Positions 8,459 through 20,229 of a stretch of DNA of 64,000 nucleotides are shown here, piece by piece; position 1 is the first letter of the stretch, and every line of letters begins with the position of its first letter. The stretch is from Flavobacterium coralii (lineage in GTDB: Bacteria; Bacteroidota; Bacteroidia; Flavobacteriales; Flavobacteriaceae): NCBI RefSeq assembly GCF_019891545.1, contig NZ_JAHDIU010000012.1, positions 1-64,000 of the forward strand, written 5' to 3'. Under the pieces are notes generated by a model. It was not told the origin of the DNA, made no database searches, and was given only the letters and a program-made list of their open reading frames with translations. Position numbers and translations under genes: made by a program.

Positions 8459-11410
8459 TTAAGCTTCTGTAACAGGCTCAGCGTGCTGCTCCTCTATCAT
8501 TGCTTTTTCTTTATCAGAAACTGTATCTACTACTATAGGGGTAGCGATAAACAGTGATGAATAAGTACCTACAAATATACCTATCAGCATGGCGAAGATA
8601 AATCCGCGGATAGATTCGCCACCAAATATGAACATGATTAGCAATACAAAAATTACTGTAAGTGATGTATTGATAGTCCTTGATATGGTAGTGTTGATCG
8701 ATTTGTTAACTACTTCGGCGTAAGTGCCCGGCATTTTACCCGCCACAAATTCACGTATCCTGTCAAATACAATAACGGTATCGTTAAGCGAGTAACCAAT
8801 TACTGTAAGGATAGCAGCTATAAAGTGCTGGTTCATTTCCATTTGGAAAGGAGCAATTGTATAGAATGCAGAGTAAATACCCAATACTATGATAACGTCG
8901 TGCGCTACAGCAGCTACGGCACCAAGGCTGTACTGCCACTTGCGGAAACTTATCATCAGGTACAGGAACACTATTGCAAGTGAACCGATAACCGCCCAGT
9001 ATGAGTTTGTCTTGATATCTTCTGCAATGGTAGGGCCAACTTTAACAGCCTGCATTATACCCAGTTCCTTACCTTCATAAGTATTAACAAACTGATCGTA
9101 TGTAATGTTGCCTGAGTAGTATTTTTTAAGGTTATCATACATAATGGTGTTAACCTCTTTATCTACACCAACACCAGATTCGTCAACTTTATATTTAGTA
9201 GTAATCCTTAACTGGTTATCCTCACCAAATACTTTAGCATCCACGCCACTGCCAAAGGCAGCTGTAAGATCGTTCCTTACATCTTCTGTAGATACAGGCT
9301 TATCAAACCTTACCTGGAATGTACGCCCACCTACAAAATCGATACCCTGGTCAAGGCCGTTTGTAAACAGCGACACAAGGCTACCGGCAATAAGGATACC
9401 TGAAACTGCATAGGCAATTTTCTTTTTGCCAAGGAAGTTAAAGTTAAAGTTCCTGAACCAGTTTTTAGAAAGTGTAGTATCAAAAGTAAGGTTAGTGTTT
9501 TTACCCATGTCAAGCAACATCCTTGTTACGAATATCGCTGTGAAAAGTGATGTTATGATACCTATAAGTAGTGTAGTAGCAAAGCCTTTTACAGGACCTG
9601 TACCAAATACAAGAAGTACTAAACCTGTAAGGAATGTAGTTACGTTAGCATCTGTAATGGCCGACATAGCGCCTTTCCAGCTAAATGCTATCTTTATAGC
9701 TTCGTCTATTGTCCTGCCAAAGCGAAGTTCTTCCTTAGCACGTTCATAAATAATAATATTCGCATCCACTGCAGTACCCATAGTAAGCACTATACCTGCA
9801 ATACCCGGTAATGTAAGTACCGCACCAATACTTGCAAGGAAACCGAAAAGGAATAAAAGGTTAACCACAAGTGCTATATTGGCATACCAGCCTGCTTTAC
9901 CGTAGTAAACAATCATCCAAAGCGATATAAGCAATAAACCTACAAGTGCAGAAGTAATACCTGAATCAATAGCTTCCTGTCCTAATGACGGACCTACTAC
10001 TTCTGACTGGATAATATCTGCAGATGCAGGAAGTTTACCTGCCCTTAATATGTTTGCTAAGTCTTTTGTCTCTTCTATATTGAATGAACCTGTAATTTGT
10101 GAACGCCCGCCAGAAATAGCACCATCTGTAACACCCGGTGCAGAATACACCACATCGTCAAGAACAATAGCTATATTACCCTGCTCAGAAAATGCCTTAC
10201 CTGTAAGTGCTTCCCAGTCGCGGGCACCTTTACCGTTCATCTGCATTTCTACTGATGGGCGTCCCATCTGGTCGAAACTATCAGATGCGTTTGTAATAAC
10301 ATTACCACTTAGCGGCGGAGTGTTCTCGCGGTTGCTTTTAAGCGCATAAAGCTCAAGCCTGCCTTCAAGCCTATCATCCTGCTTGCCCCATACAAATTTA
10401 GCATAACGCTGGTCGCCTTGTAATAATGAACGGATATCATTCCTGTTTAGCCAAGAGTTTACCTTTGCAGTATCGGCTGCTGTTGCATAACCGATAACAG
10501 GGCCTCCCTGGCCGGGAATAAGTTTTTCAAAAAGAGGATTGTTACCTTTTACTGCAGCAGCAGAATCATTAGCTTTATCTGTTAAAAGTGTATCTATCGC
10601 AGAAACCGGAGCTTCCTCTTTAGTATTTACTTCTGCAGCTTTTTCAGTAGTTTTTAAAGTCTCGTTTGCAGCAAGCAGGAAGTTCTGAAGGTCAGTTATT
10701 TTATAAGTCTCCCAAAACTCAAGTTGTGCTGTACTTTGTAAAAGTTTCTGAACACGATCTATATCTTTTGCACCCGGTAACTCTACAAGAATCCTTCCTG
10801 ATTCGCCAAGCTTCTGGATATTTGGCTGAACAACGCCAAACTTGTCTATACGCTCAGAAAGTACGCGGAAAGCACTGTCTATAGATTCGCTTACCTTTCT
10901 TTTGATAACGGTTTTAACTTCTTCATTAGTCATATTGATGTTAACATCATCACCCATTATCCTGTTGGTAAACAACTCCGGAGAAGCAAGCTTTACATTA
11001 CCCTTGGACTCATTTTCAAAAGCAATAAAAAAAGCTTCAAGGTAATCCTGGTTACCCTGCTTTTCGGTAGTAGCCCTGTCAAGCGCCCTGTTTAGAACAG
11101 GATTGTCAGAGTTATTAGCAAGCCCTTTAATTATATCTTTTACCGATATTTCAAGCGTTACGTTAATACCGCCTTCAAGGTCAAGGCCTTTGTTTATTTG
11201 CTTATCCCTTACTTCATCATAAGTAAAGCCGAGGTAAATTGTCGAATCCTTCATCATGGTCAGGTATTCTACCTCTTTTTTAGTATCGCCGTTGGCATAT
11301 TCTTTTGCATCGTCCTCAACCTTGCCGGCTACGAACGTAAAAGAAAGCTGGTAGATACATGCTATCGCAAATATTATTGCGAAAAATTTAATGAGTCCCT
11401 TATTCTGCAT
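8459..11410 (-). CDS. secDF: Protein translocase SecDF, fused
   Basis: 983-aa fusion of SecD (about 1-630) and SecF (about 650-983), proton-driven RND-type accessory subunits of the Sec translocon. The SecD D1 motif GLDLEGGINVTLEI lies near residue 75 and the SecF counterpart GIDFVGGRTFQVRF near 700. Each half has six membrane segments and a large periplasmic domain. The SecD periplasmic domain carries an extra Ala/Lys/Glu-rich stretch around 245-290 (AAEVNTKEEAP). SecDF fusions are usual in Bacteroidota. It has its own promoter (11450-11480) and terminator (8407-8436), so it is probably monocistronic. It likely supports the heavy export load of T9SS cargo. Confidence 0.96.
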   Translation of the reverse strand: MQNKGLIKFFAIIFAIACIYQLSFTFVAGKVEDDAKEYANGDTKKEVEYLTMMKDSTIYLGFTYDEVRDKQINKGLDLEGGINVTLEISVKDIIKGLANNSDNPVLNRALDRATTEKQGNQDYLEAFFIAFENESKGNVKLASPELFTNRIMGDDVNINMTNEEVKTVIKRKVSESIDSAFRVLSERIDKFGVVQPNIQKLGESGRILVELPGAKDIDRVQKLLQSTAQLEFWETYKITDLQNFLLAANETLKTTEKAAEVNTKEEAPVSAIDTLLTDKANDSAAAVKGNNPLFEKLIPGQGGPVIGYATAADTAKVNSWLNRNDIRSLLQGDQRYAKFVWGKQDDRLEGRLELYALKSNRENTPPLSGNVITNASDSFDQMGRPSVEMQMNGKGARDWEALTGKAFSEQGNIAIVLDDVVYSAPGVTDGAISGGRSQITGSFNIEETKDLANILRAGKLPASADIIQSEVVGPSLGQEAIDSGITSALVGLLLISLWMIVYYGKAGWYANIALVVNLLFLFGFLASIGAVLTLPGIAGIVLTMGTAVDANIIIYERAKEELRFGRTIDEAIKIAFSWKGAMSAITDANVTTFLTGLVLLVFGTGPVKGFATTLLIGIITSLFTAIFVTRMLLDMGKNTNLTFDTTLSKNWFRNFNFNFLGKKKIAYAVSGILIAGSLVSLFTNGLDQGIDFVGGRTFQVRFDKPVSTEDVRNDLTAAFGSGVDAKVFGEDNQLRITTKYKVDESGVGVDKEVNTIMYDNLKKYYSGNITYDQFVNTYEGKELGIMQAVKVGPTIAEDIKTNSYWAVIGSLAIVFLYLMISFRKWQYSLGAVAAVAHDVIIVLGIYSAFYTIAPFQMEMNQHFIAAILTVIGYSLNDTVIVFDRIREFVAGKMPGTYAEVVNKSINTTISRTINTSLTVIFVLLIMFIFGGESIRGFIFAMLIGIFVGTYSSLFIATPIVVDTVSDKEKAMIEEQHAEPVTEA

Positions 11411-11449
11411 TAGTACTAAAAATTAATTATTCCTTTTTTTAAAAACGAG

Positions 11450-11480
11450 CAAATATATAATTTACCAAAAGATTAAACAA
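11450..11480 (-). promoter_or_regulatory. secDF promoter (-33/-7)
   Basis: On the minus strand TTG at 11478-11480 is followed after 20 nt by TATATTTG at 11450-11457, a full match to TTG-N(17-23)-TAnnTTTG. The start codon lies about 40 nt downstream of the -7 box. Confidence 0.75.
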
Positions 11481-11504
11481 TTTATTTCCAAATAATATCT
11501 TAAA

Positions 11505-11532
11505 AAAAAGGCTGCCATGCGGCAGCCTTTTT
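11505..11532 (-). terminator. Terminator of the mdh transcript
   Basis: A 12-bp stem (AAAAAGGCTGCC / GGCAGCCTTTTT) with an ATGC loop, followed by T residues on the minus strand, 17 nt after the mdh stop codon. Confidence 0.88.
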
Positions 11533-11548
11533 AACTTTATGCTAACTG

Positions 11549-12484
11549 TTAAGCAAGAACCGATTTTAAAGCATCGTTCATACTGCGCACAGCATCAGCG
11601 CTTTTAGAAAACAATTCTTTTTCTTTATCGTTAAGTTGTACATCTACAATCTCTTCTATACCGTTTTTACCAATGATACATGGCACGCCCATGCAAATAT
11701 CGTTTTGCCCGTACTCGCCGTCCAGCATTACTGAACATGGTATCATCTTCTTTTGGTCGTTAAGTATGCTGTCTACAAGATAAGCTACAGAAGCTCCCGG
11801 CGCATACCATGCAGAAGTGCCTAAAAGGCCTGTAAGCGTAGCACCACCCACCATAGTGTCGGCAGCAACTTTATCAAGCACATCCTGAGAAAGGAACTGA
11901 GATACAGGCGCGCCGTTATAAGACGCAAGCCTTGTAAGCGGTATCATGGTTGTGTCGCCATGGCCACCAATCACCATACCCTGAACATCGTTAGCAGGCT
12001 TGTTAAGCGCAGTTGACAGGTAATATTTAAAACGTGAGCTGTCAAGCGCACCGCCCATACCTATTATCCTGTTCTTTGGCAGGCCTGTAGCCTTAAGGGT
12101 AAGATAGGTCATAGTATCCATTGGGTTAGATACCACTACTATTATTGCATCAGGCGAATGCTGCAGCACATTATCAGCAACAGATTTAACTATACCGGCA
12201 TTTATACCGATAAGCTCTTCCCTTGTCATACCCGGTTTTCTTGGTATGCCCGAAGTGATAACCACAACATTACTGCCTGCAGTCTTACTGTAATCATTAG
12301 TGCTTCCAGATACTCTTGTGTTAAAGCCTGTAGTAGTTGCACACTGCATGATATCCATAGCCTTGCCTTCTGCAAAACCTTCTTTAATATCCAGTAAAAC
12401 CACTTCGCTCGCAATTCCCCTGTATGATATTACGTCTGCACAGGTAGCGCCTACATTACCGGCGCCTACAATGGTAACTTTCAT
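11549..12484 (-). CDS. mdh: Malate dehydrogenase (LDH-like type)
   Basis: NAD-dependent interconversion of malate and oxaloacetate in the TCA cycle, cytosolic. At 311 aa it matches the LDH-like MDH class. The Rossmann motif GAGNVGATCAD lies at residues 7-17. The mobile substrate loop GIPRKPGMTREEL is near residue 80. The conserved VVSNPMD segment and the catalytic His in GGHGDTTMIPL lie near 120 and 172. A minus-strand TAAATTTG at 12551-12558 could give it a promoter inside the 3' end of the upstream gene. Otherwise it may be transcribed with that gene, 31 nt upstream. Confidence 0.95.
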   Translation of the reverse strand: MKVTIVGAGNVGATCADVISYRGIASEVVLLDIKEGFAEGKAMDIMQCATTTGFNTRVSGSTNDYSKTAGSNVVVITSGIPRKPGMTREELIGINAGIVKSVADNVLQHSPDAIIVVVSNPMDTMTYLTLKATGLPKNRIIGMGGALDSSRFKYYLSTALNKPANDVQGMVIGGHGDTTMIPLTRLASYNGAPVSQFLSQDVLDKVAADTMVGGATLTGLLGTSAWYAPGASVAYLVDSILNDQKKMIPCSVMLDGEYGQNDICMGVPCIIGKNGIEEIVDVQLNDKEKELFSKSADAVRSMNDALKSVLA

Positions 12485-12515
12485 AATATAATGTCTTTTT
12501 TATATTGGTTAATTT

Positions 12516-15474
<2,959 letters not shown>

Positions 15475-15499
15475 TTAACGAAATTTTAAGTTTAACGAA

Positions 15500-15507
15500 C
15501 AAATATA
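15500..15507 (-). promoter_or_regulatory. -7 box of the gyrB promoter
   Basis: TATATTTG on the minus strand is a perfect TAnnTTTG match. The nearest upstream TTG lies 23 nt away, at the long end of the accepted spacing. Confidence 0.55.
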
Positions 15508-15659
15508 AGAAAACGCTAAGGATATTTGTGCAAAACGGGGGTATTTAGCATCCAAGTTATTAACAATTTATTAAAACTAATCATTCATTACAAACTATGC
15601 TGATGATATGTGAAATACACTATATACTCATACATCACTTATTAAAATAAACAACTAAA

Positions 15660-15688
15660 TAAAAAAACGCCCCCATGCGGGAGCGCTT
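15660..15688 (-). terminator. Terminator of the asnB transcript
   Basis: On the minus strand CGCTCCC pairs with GGGGGCG (one G-T pair) around GCAT and is followed by a run of seven T. It lies 40 nt past the asnB stop codon. The upstream spacer to gyrB (15463-15659) is otherwise featureless apart from the gyrB promoter. Confidence 0.75.
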
Positions 15689-15727
15689 CTCTACAAACAA
15701 ACAAACTAAATTCCAAAAAACCTGAAA

Positions 15728-17353
15728 TTATACTGCTATATTAATCTTTACCGGGCATGACAAGTCAGTGTCCGCATTTACGTGTGCTTCGTTAGCCCTG
15801 CCACTTGGGTCGGTGTTGGCCTGCCACTTGGGTATCCAGCGCCTTACAGTTTGTGCTGCACTAACCTGCGGGTAATGCTTTGCAAAAACCGACCTGTAGT
15901 AATATGCCTCTTTAGTTGCCGGGGTGTTGTACGGAAAACGTTCCTGTGCATTAGCCAACTCATCATCGGTTACCATATCGGCGCAATAATCTATAAGGCT
16001 GTTTATCCAGTTGTAGCCTACCCCATCGCTGAATTGTTCTTTTTGCCTCCATAATACACTATCCGGCAGGTAAGGCTGTTGTGGTGTATCAAAGGCTTTG
16101 CGAAGTATATATTTTTCTACTCCACTGTAGGTCTGTGGCTGTTTTTCTGACGGGGTAATTTTAACAGCAAGCTCTAAGAAAGCTTTATCAAGAAACGGCA
16201 CTCTTGCCTCAAGCCCGTGTGCCATGGTAGATTTATCTGCCCTCAGCAAATCGGCGGTAAAGAGTTTTTGTACCCGCTCTATGGTTTCTTTCTGAAAATC
16301 GGCAGCCGAAGGCGCATTCCTGAAATACAGGTAGCCCCCGAAAATTTCATCGGCCCCTTCGCCGGAAAGCACAACTTTTACGCCTTTTTGTGTAATTGCC
16401 TGTGACAGAAAGTACATTGGCGTACTTGCCCTTACCGAGGTTACATCATACGTTTCTAAGTGCCATATCAGCTTGTCGAGTATGGCTATACCCTCTTCTA
16501 CCGTGAAATATATTTCATGGTGCTGCGTGCCTAAAAATGCTGCTACTTCGCGTGCTGCCACAACATCGGGCGCATCAGCAGTAAGGCCTATAGAAAATGA
16601 ATGCAGCGTTTCGCCTTTTTCCTTCATTAATCGTGCTGCAATAGCTGATGTTAATGATGAATCAAGCCCACCAGAAAGCAATACACCCACAGGCACATCG
16701 CTCATCAGCCTTTTCTTTACAGCGGCGGTTAGTGTTTCCCTTATGGCTGTATAATCAGTCTCCTCAACAGCTTTAGCAGCGTCTTCCCACTGTGGCCTGT
16801 AGTACTTTACAAACCCAGTTTGCGGAGTGTAGTAATGCCCCGGAGGAAAAGTAGAGAACGTTTGGCACTGGTCGGCAATGGCTTTCATTTCGCTTGCGAA
16901 ATATATGCGTCCTCTTTCGTCAAGTCCATAATACAGAGGCTTAATGCCAAGCGGATCGCGCCCTGCTATAAAATCATCTCCGTTAACCACAACAAAGGCA
17001 AACATACCATCGAGCATATTACAAAAGTTATAACCAAACTCCTCATACAGGTGCACTATAACCTCCGAATCAGAATGCGTCCGGAAAGTATGGTGTTTTA
17101 ATACCGTTTCGCGCAGTTCTTTATGGTTGTATATTTCGCCATTGTGCACCATCCATGCATTCTGGCTGCCCTGTATGGGTTGCCTGCCCCCATTAACATC
17201 TATAATAGACAGGCGTTCGTGGCTTAGTATATGTCCTTTTTCTGTTACATGAAGGTCGCTCTCATCAGGGCCGCGATGCGACATCCTTTTGCTGAGTTGT
17301 TTTACTAATGCCTCGTCTTTTCCTTTTCCTATTATTGCTAAAATTCCGCACAT
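15728..17353 (-). CDS. asnB: Asparagine synthase B, glutamine-hydrolysing
   Basis: Makes asparagine from aspartate, ATP and glutamine. 541 aa, with the N-terminal Ntn glutaminase whose nucleophile is Cys2 (MCGILAIIG) and substrate-binding motif SHRGPDESD. The synthase domain carries the PP-loop SGGLDSS near residue 226. VVLSGEGADEIFGGY and ARVPFLD further downstream are characteristic of AsnB. The gene is flanked by its own terminator; a CATATTTG at 17396-17403 (one mismatch to TAnnTTTG) is the likely -7 element. Confidence 0.95.
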   Translation of the reverse strand: MCGILAIIGKGKDEALVKQLSKRMSHRGPDESDLHVTEKGHILSHERLSIIDVNGGRQPIQGSQNAWMVHNGEIYNHKELRETVLKHHTFRTHSDSEVIVHLYEEFGYNFCNMLDGMFAFVVVNGDDFIAGRDPLGIKPLYYGLDERGRIYFASEMKAIADQCQTFSTFPPGHYYTPQTGFVKYYRPQWEDAAKAVEETDYTAIRETLTAAVKKRLMSDVPVGVLLSGGLDSSLTSAIAARLMKEKGETLHSFSIGLTADAPDVVAAREVAAFLGTQHHEIYFTVEEGIAILDKLIWHLETYDVTSVRASTPMYFLSQAITQKGVKVVLSGEGADEIFGGYLYFRNAPSAADFQKETIERVQKLFTADLLRADKSTMAHGLEARVPFLDKAFLELAVKITPSEKQPQTYSGVEKYILRKAFDTPQQPYLPDSVLWRQKEQFSDGVGYNWINSLIDYCADMVTDDELANAQERFPYNTPATKEAYYYRSVFAKHYPQVSAAQTVRRWIPKWQANTDPSGRANEAHVNADTDLSCPVKINIAV

Positions 17354-17570
17354 GGTTGCTTTGCTTTACTGGTTACTGCTGTTAATACAACAAAGCAAAT
17401 ATGCGATTGAAGTTTAAATTTTAAAACGATAATATTGATTTAGATTACATTTTTAAGCTAAAAAATCATATTTCGCGACTTTAATAAACAATAGGTAAAC
17501 TGATTGGTATATTTTGATTACAAATTATAATATTAAAAGGATAGCTATATTTACATCATAAAAATGAATT

Positions 17571-17948
17571 ATGAAGTTAAACATACTTATCATTTTAAAG
17601 TTTGTACTACAGATAGGCGGGATAGCTGGTATACTTTTTATTGTAATGCCATTATATGATTCACATCACGAACTAATGAGCGAAAACGAACGGCTGAGAA
17701 CATTGAACCGTTTTTATGAACAATTAGGGAGACCAGAGTTTAGCGATCCTAAAAATCAACTTGCAATTCGGGAAAATATTGCGATGTATAAACCTCCTAA
17801 AAAAGACATTGAAAATGAGTTTGATTACTCAGATCGTATCACAACTCTAATTGTATTTTTAGCTCTTTATTATGGCATGCTTAATGGCTTAGACACTAAG
17901 ATTGAAAACTTGAAAATAACAGCTAACAATAAACAAGAACTCTCTTAA
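17571..17948 (+). CDS. Small membrane protein of unknown function
   Basis: 125 aa. No family recognised. There are two predicted membrane segments, about residues 5-28 (LIILKFVLQIGGIAGILFIV) and 90-105 (TTLIVFLALYYGMLNGL). Between them lies a roughly 60-residue hydrophilic loop with charged and Tyr-rich sequence (EFDYSDR). The ATG at 17571 is preceded at about 25 nt by TATATTTA, a near -7 box. Its stop codon overlaps the stop codon of the convergent GreA-like gene in the sequence TTAA, with no terminator between. It is AT-rich compared with its neighbours and stands alone on its strand, so it could be a recent arrival. Confidence 0.6.
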   Translation: MKLNILIILKFVLQIGGIAGILFIVMPLYDSHHELMSENERLRTLNRFYEQLGRPEFSDPKNQLAIRENIAMYKPPKKDIENEFDYSDRITTLIVFLALYYGMLNGLDTKIENLKITANNKQELS

Positions 17949-18397
17949 ACAATATCTTCAACAGTATATTTTGTGCCGTTAATCTCGAAACTGCCGCCGG
18001 CTTCCATTCCCAAAAGTTTAGCTCCTAAAAGCGATTGGGGCGAAAGTGCTATAACCGTAATACCTTCAACAGTAATTTTAGGAAGCGCGAGGCTTAGAAA
18101 CAGATACATTCCGTTAGCTTTTACCAAGCTGCCTGCCGCCACTTTTTTATGTACGGCATCAGCATCCAGTTTGCTGAGAACAGCTTTTTGGGCAAGTATC
18201 TCACCTAATTTGGCATTGAGCTTTTCCTGCTCTAAATGCATCATAGAAAGGGCTGTTTCGTGCTTATCGCCAGCCGAGCCTTTGGCATCGTTAGCGGCAT
18301 CTTCGGTCAACGCTGCTATCATATCGCGAAAAGCATCTTCTTTATCCTGTACCTGCTGCCTGTAGTAGGCTATAACTTTTTGTTTTAAGTGCTGCAT
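17945..18397 (-). CDS. GreA/GreB-like transcript cleavage factor family protein
   Basis: 150 aa. An N-terminal charged coiled-coil region (about 1-75) is followed by a C-terminal beta domain. The pattern VIALSPQSLLGAKLLGMEAG..FEINGTKYTVEDI resembles the GreA/GreB C-terminal domain that docks on RNA polymerase. The acidic tip residues of true Gre factors are not obvious in the coiled coil, so cleavage activity is uncertain; it may be a Gre-like regulator. Predicted cytosolic. It is read toward the small membrane protein and ends within that gene's stop codon. A terminator of the upstream minus-strand gene separates it from 18460. Confidence 0.7.
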   Translation of the reverse strand: MQHLKQKVIAYYRQQVQDKEDAFRDMIAALTEDAANDAKGSAGDKHETALSMMHLEQEKLNAKLGEILAQKAVLSKLDADAVHKKVAAGSLVKANGMYLFLSLALPKITVEGITVIALSPQSLLGAKLLGMEAGGSFEINGTKYTVEDIV

Positions 18398-18406
18398 GGC
18401 TGTTAA

Positions 18407-18437
18407 ACAAAAAACCTACAGGTTGTACCTGCAGGCT
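18407..18437 (-). terminator. Terminator of the barrel/TPR transcript
   Basis: On the minus strand CCTGCAGGT pairs with ACCTGTAGG (one G-T pair) around ACA and is followed by TTTTTTG. It lies about 25 nt after the stop of the barrel gene. Confidence 0.75.
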
Positions 18438-18459
18438 TTTATTATATTATCAATTGTCT

Positions 18460-20202
18460 TTATAAATTAAATTTGTAAGAGGCACCTACCATAAACTGGA
18501 ATCCCTGCACAGGATAATTAACCCACCTTTCATAATCCTGGTTCGCTATGTTGTTAAGCCTCAGGAATCCCGAAAGCCTTTCATTATACTGATACCCAAC
18601 ATGGGCATTAAGGTCGAAAAAGCTTTTTAAGGTTATAAAATCAGGTGTATTAATTAATGGGTCGGTTGTGGGTACAAAAAGAACATCATTTCTTTCTCCC
18701 ACAAAAAACAGGTTAGTACCGGCAGACCATTTCTCGGTTATCTTCACATCAAGGTTGGCTGAAGCCTTTAGCTCCGGAAGGTTCCATGCCTCCTGCTGGT
18801 CTGTATCATAGCTGAAATAAGAAGCATTTATTCCGGCAGATACTTTATCTGAAAAATCAGCTTTCAATTCGCCGAAGAAGCTTATAGTACGTAACTTGTC
18901 ATACAGTACGGCGAATGAATTGCCATATTGAAAACCTTCAAGATTCATAGTCGGATCAAAAGTACTGTTGCTGTTTATAAAGAAAGCCCTGTCATCCTCA
19001 TTCATGTAAGAACCCTTAATGTTATAGGACACGTTGCTTGCAAGCTTGCCTTTTAACCCTACGTAAATATCATATTGCTGGTTTGTAGGCGCTATTTCAA
19101 GTGTTGGAGACACAAAAGGGTTTTGGATTGAAAACTGTTCGTATGAGTTTTGTTTAAGCGTACCCTCTGCACCGGCATAGGCTACAACAATACCTTCCAC
19201 TACTTTATATGAAGCTTTAACCTGTGGGTACACAAAAAACTTATTATCATTTTCATCATTTGCCTTACCCATACTGTAAAACAAACCCGCACCCAGGCTT
19301 ACCGAAAAATCATCGCGCTGAAAAAGCACGCTTGGCTGCGCCCCCAGGTTAAAATAATTATAGGTACGCTCTTCCGGAAGTGCGGCATTATCAAATGTGG
19401 TACCTACATAATCCATCACAAGGTCAAGCTTTATTTTCTCTTCCATCACGCTAAGGTCAAAAGCAGGCTTTAGTATAAAACGGTTCTCTGCCGAATCAAA
19501 ACCATCCCAAAAACGCTTGTATTGTATAGAAGCATCGCTAAAAAACAGGCTTTCTTCCATAGTGATATCAGCCCCCACGGTTATAGTGTTATAAGCCTGT
19601 TGCTCATCTATGCCTGCAATAACCTCATCCGGAAGTTCATAGGGCAGCCCGTACCAGTTATACACCCGGTTTTCATATCCCAAATCGGCATTCCAACTGT
19701 AGCGTTTTTGCCTGTTGCCATAGGTAAGATCTACAGCGGTGTTATAGTATTTATCATCGAGCACCACTCCGTCTATACCGCCCTGGCTGCTAAGGTGCCT
19801 TAACATACCGCCAACATACTGGTTACGGTCTATGTTTTCAGTTATAAACAATTCGGCATTAACGGTACCATAATTGCCAATACCCAGTGTAGCATAATTA
19901 TTATAAAGTTTGTCACGTTTTTGAGGCTCTACACCTGCTGCCCTGCCCTTTGCAGGGGTAAAGGTAGAAGCTACCGGAAAAGAAAAGATATTATATTCTA
20001 TCTGCTCTTTCTGGGTGTTCTCTTCATCTTCTATTACAGGTGTTTCTTTTACCTTAAAGGCATCCGATACTGTAGGCGTATATGGCTTTACCACGTTTAC
20101 AACCTCTGTACCTATGTTTTCATCTTTCTTTTGTGCAAATGCCCCGCCTGCGGCGCCAAGTACAAGTGCTATGGCTAATGTATATTGAAATGATATCTTC
20201 AT
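18460..20202 (-). CDS. Outer-membrane beta-barrel protein, TonB-dependent-receptor-like
   Basis: 580 aa with a signal peptide (1-23, cleavage at AFA|Q). A short conserved N-terminal motif follows (VKPYTPTVSDAFKV, residues about 37-51), which I recall from Bacteroidota proteins annotated as TonB-dependent receptors. The rest is dense in alternating aromatic strands and ends in VGASYKFNL, as expected for an outer-membrane barrel. No plug domain or carboxypeptidase-like domain is visible, so active TonB-driven import is doubtful. The TPR gene lies 27 nt upstream in the same operon, and the two products may act together at the outer membrane. Function unknown. Confidence 0.75.
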   Translation of the reverse strand: MKISFQYTLAIALVLGAAGGAFAQKKDENIGTEVVNVVKPYTPTVSDAFKVKETPVIEDEENTQKEQIEYNIFSFPVASTFTPAKGRAAGVEPQKRDKLYNNYATLGIGNYGTVNAELFITENIDRNQYVGGMLRHLSSQGGIDGVVLDDKYYNTAVDLTYGNRQKRYSWNADLGYENRVYNWYGLPYELPDEVIAGIDEQQAYNTITVGADITMEESLFFSDASIQYKRFWDGFDSAENRFILKPAFDLSVMEEKIKLDLVMDYVGTTFDNAALPEERTYNYFNLGAQPSVLFQRDDFSVSLGAGLFYSMGKANDENDNKFFVYPQVKASYKVVEGIVVAYAGAEGTLKQNSYEQFSIQNPFVSPTLEIAPTNQQYDIYVGLKGKLASNVSYNIKGSYMNEDDRAFFINSNSTFDPTMNLEGFQYGNSFAVLYDKLRTISFFGELKADFSDKVSAGINASYFSYDTDQQEAWNLPELKASANLDVKITEKWSAGTNLFFVGERNDVLFVPTTDPLINTPDFITLKSFFDLNAHVGYQYNERLSGFLRLNNIANQDYERWVNYPVQGFQFMVGASYKFNL

Positions 20203-20229
20203 GGTTAATTTAGATGGCTTATATTAAAA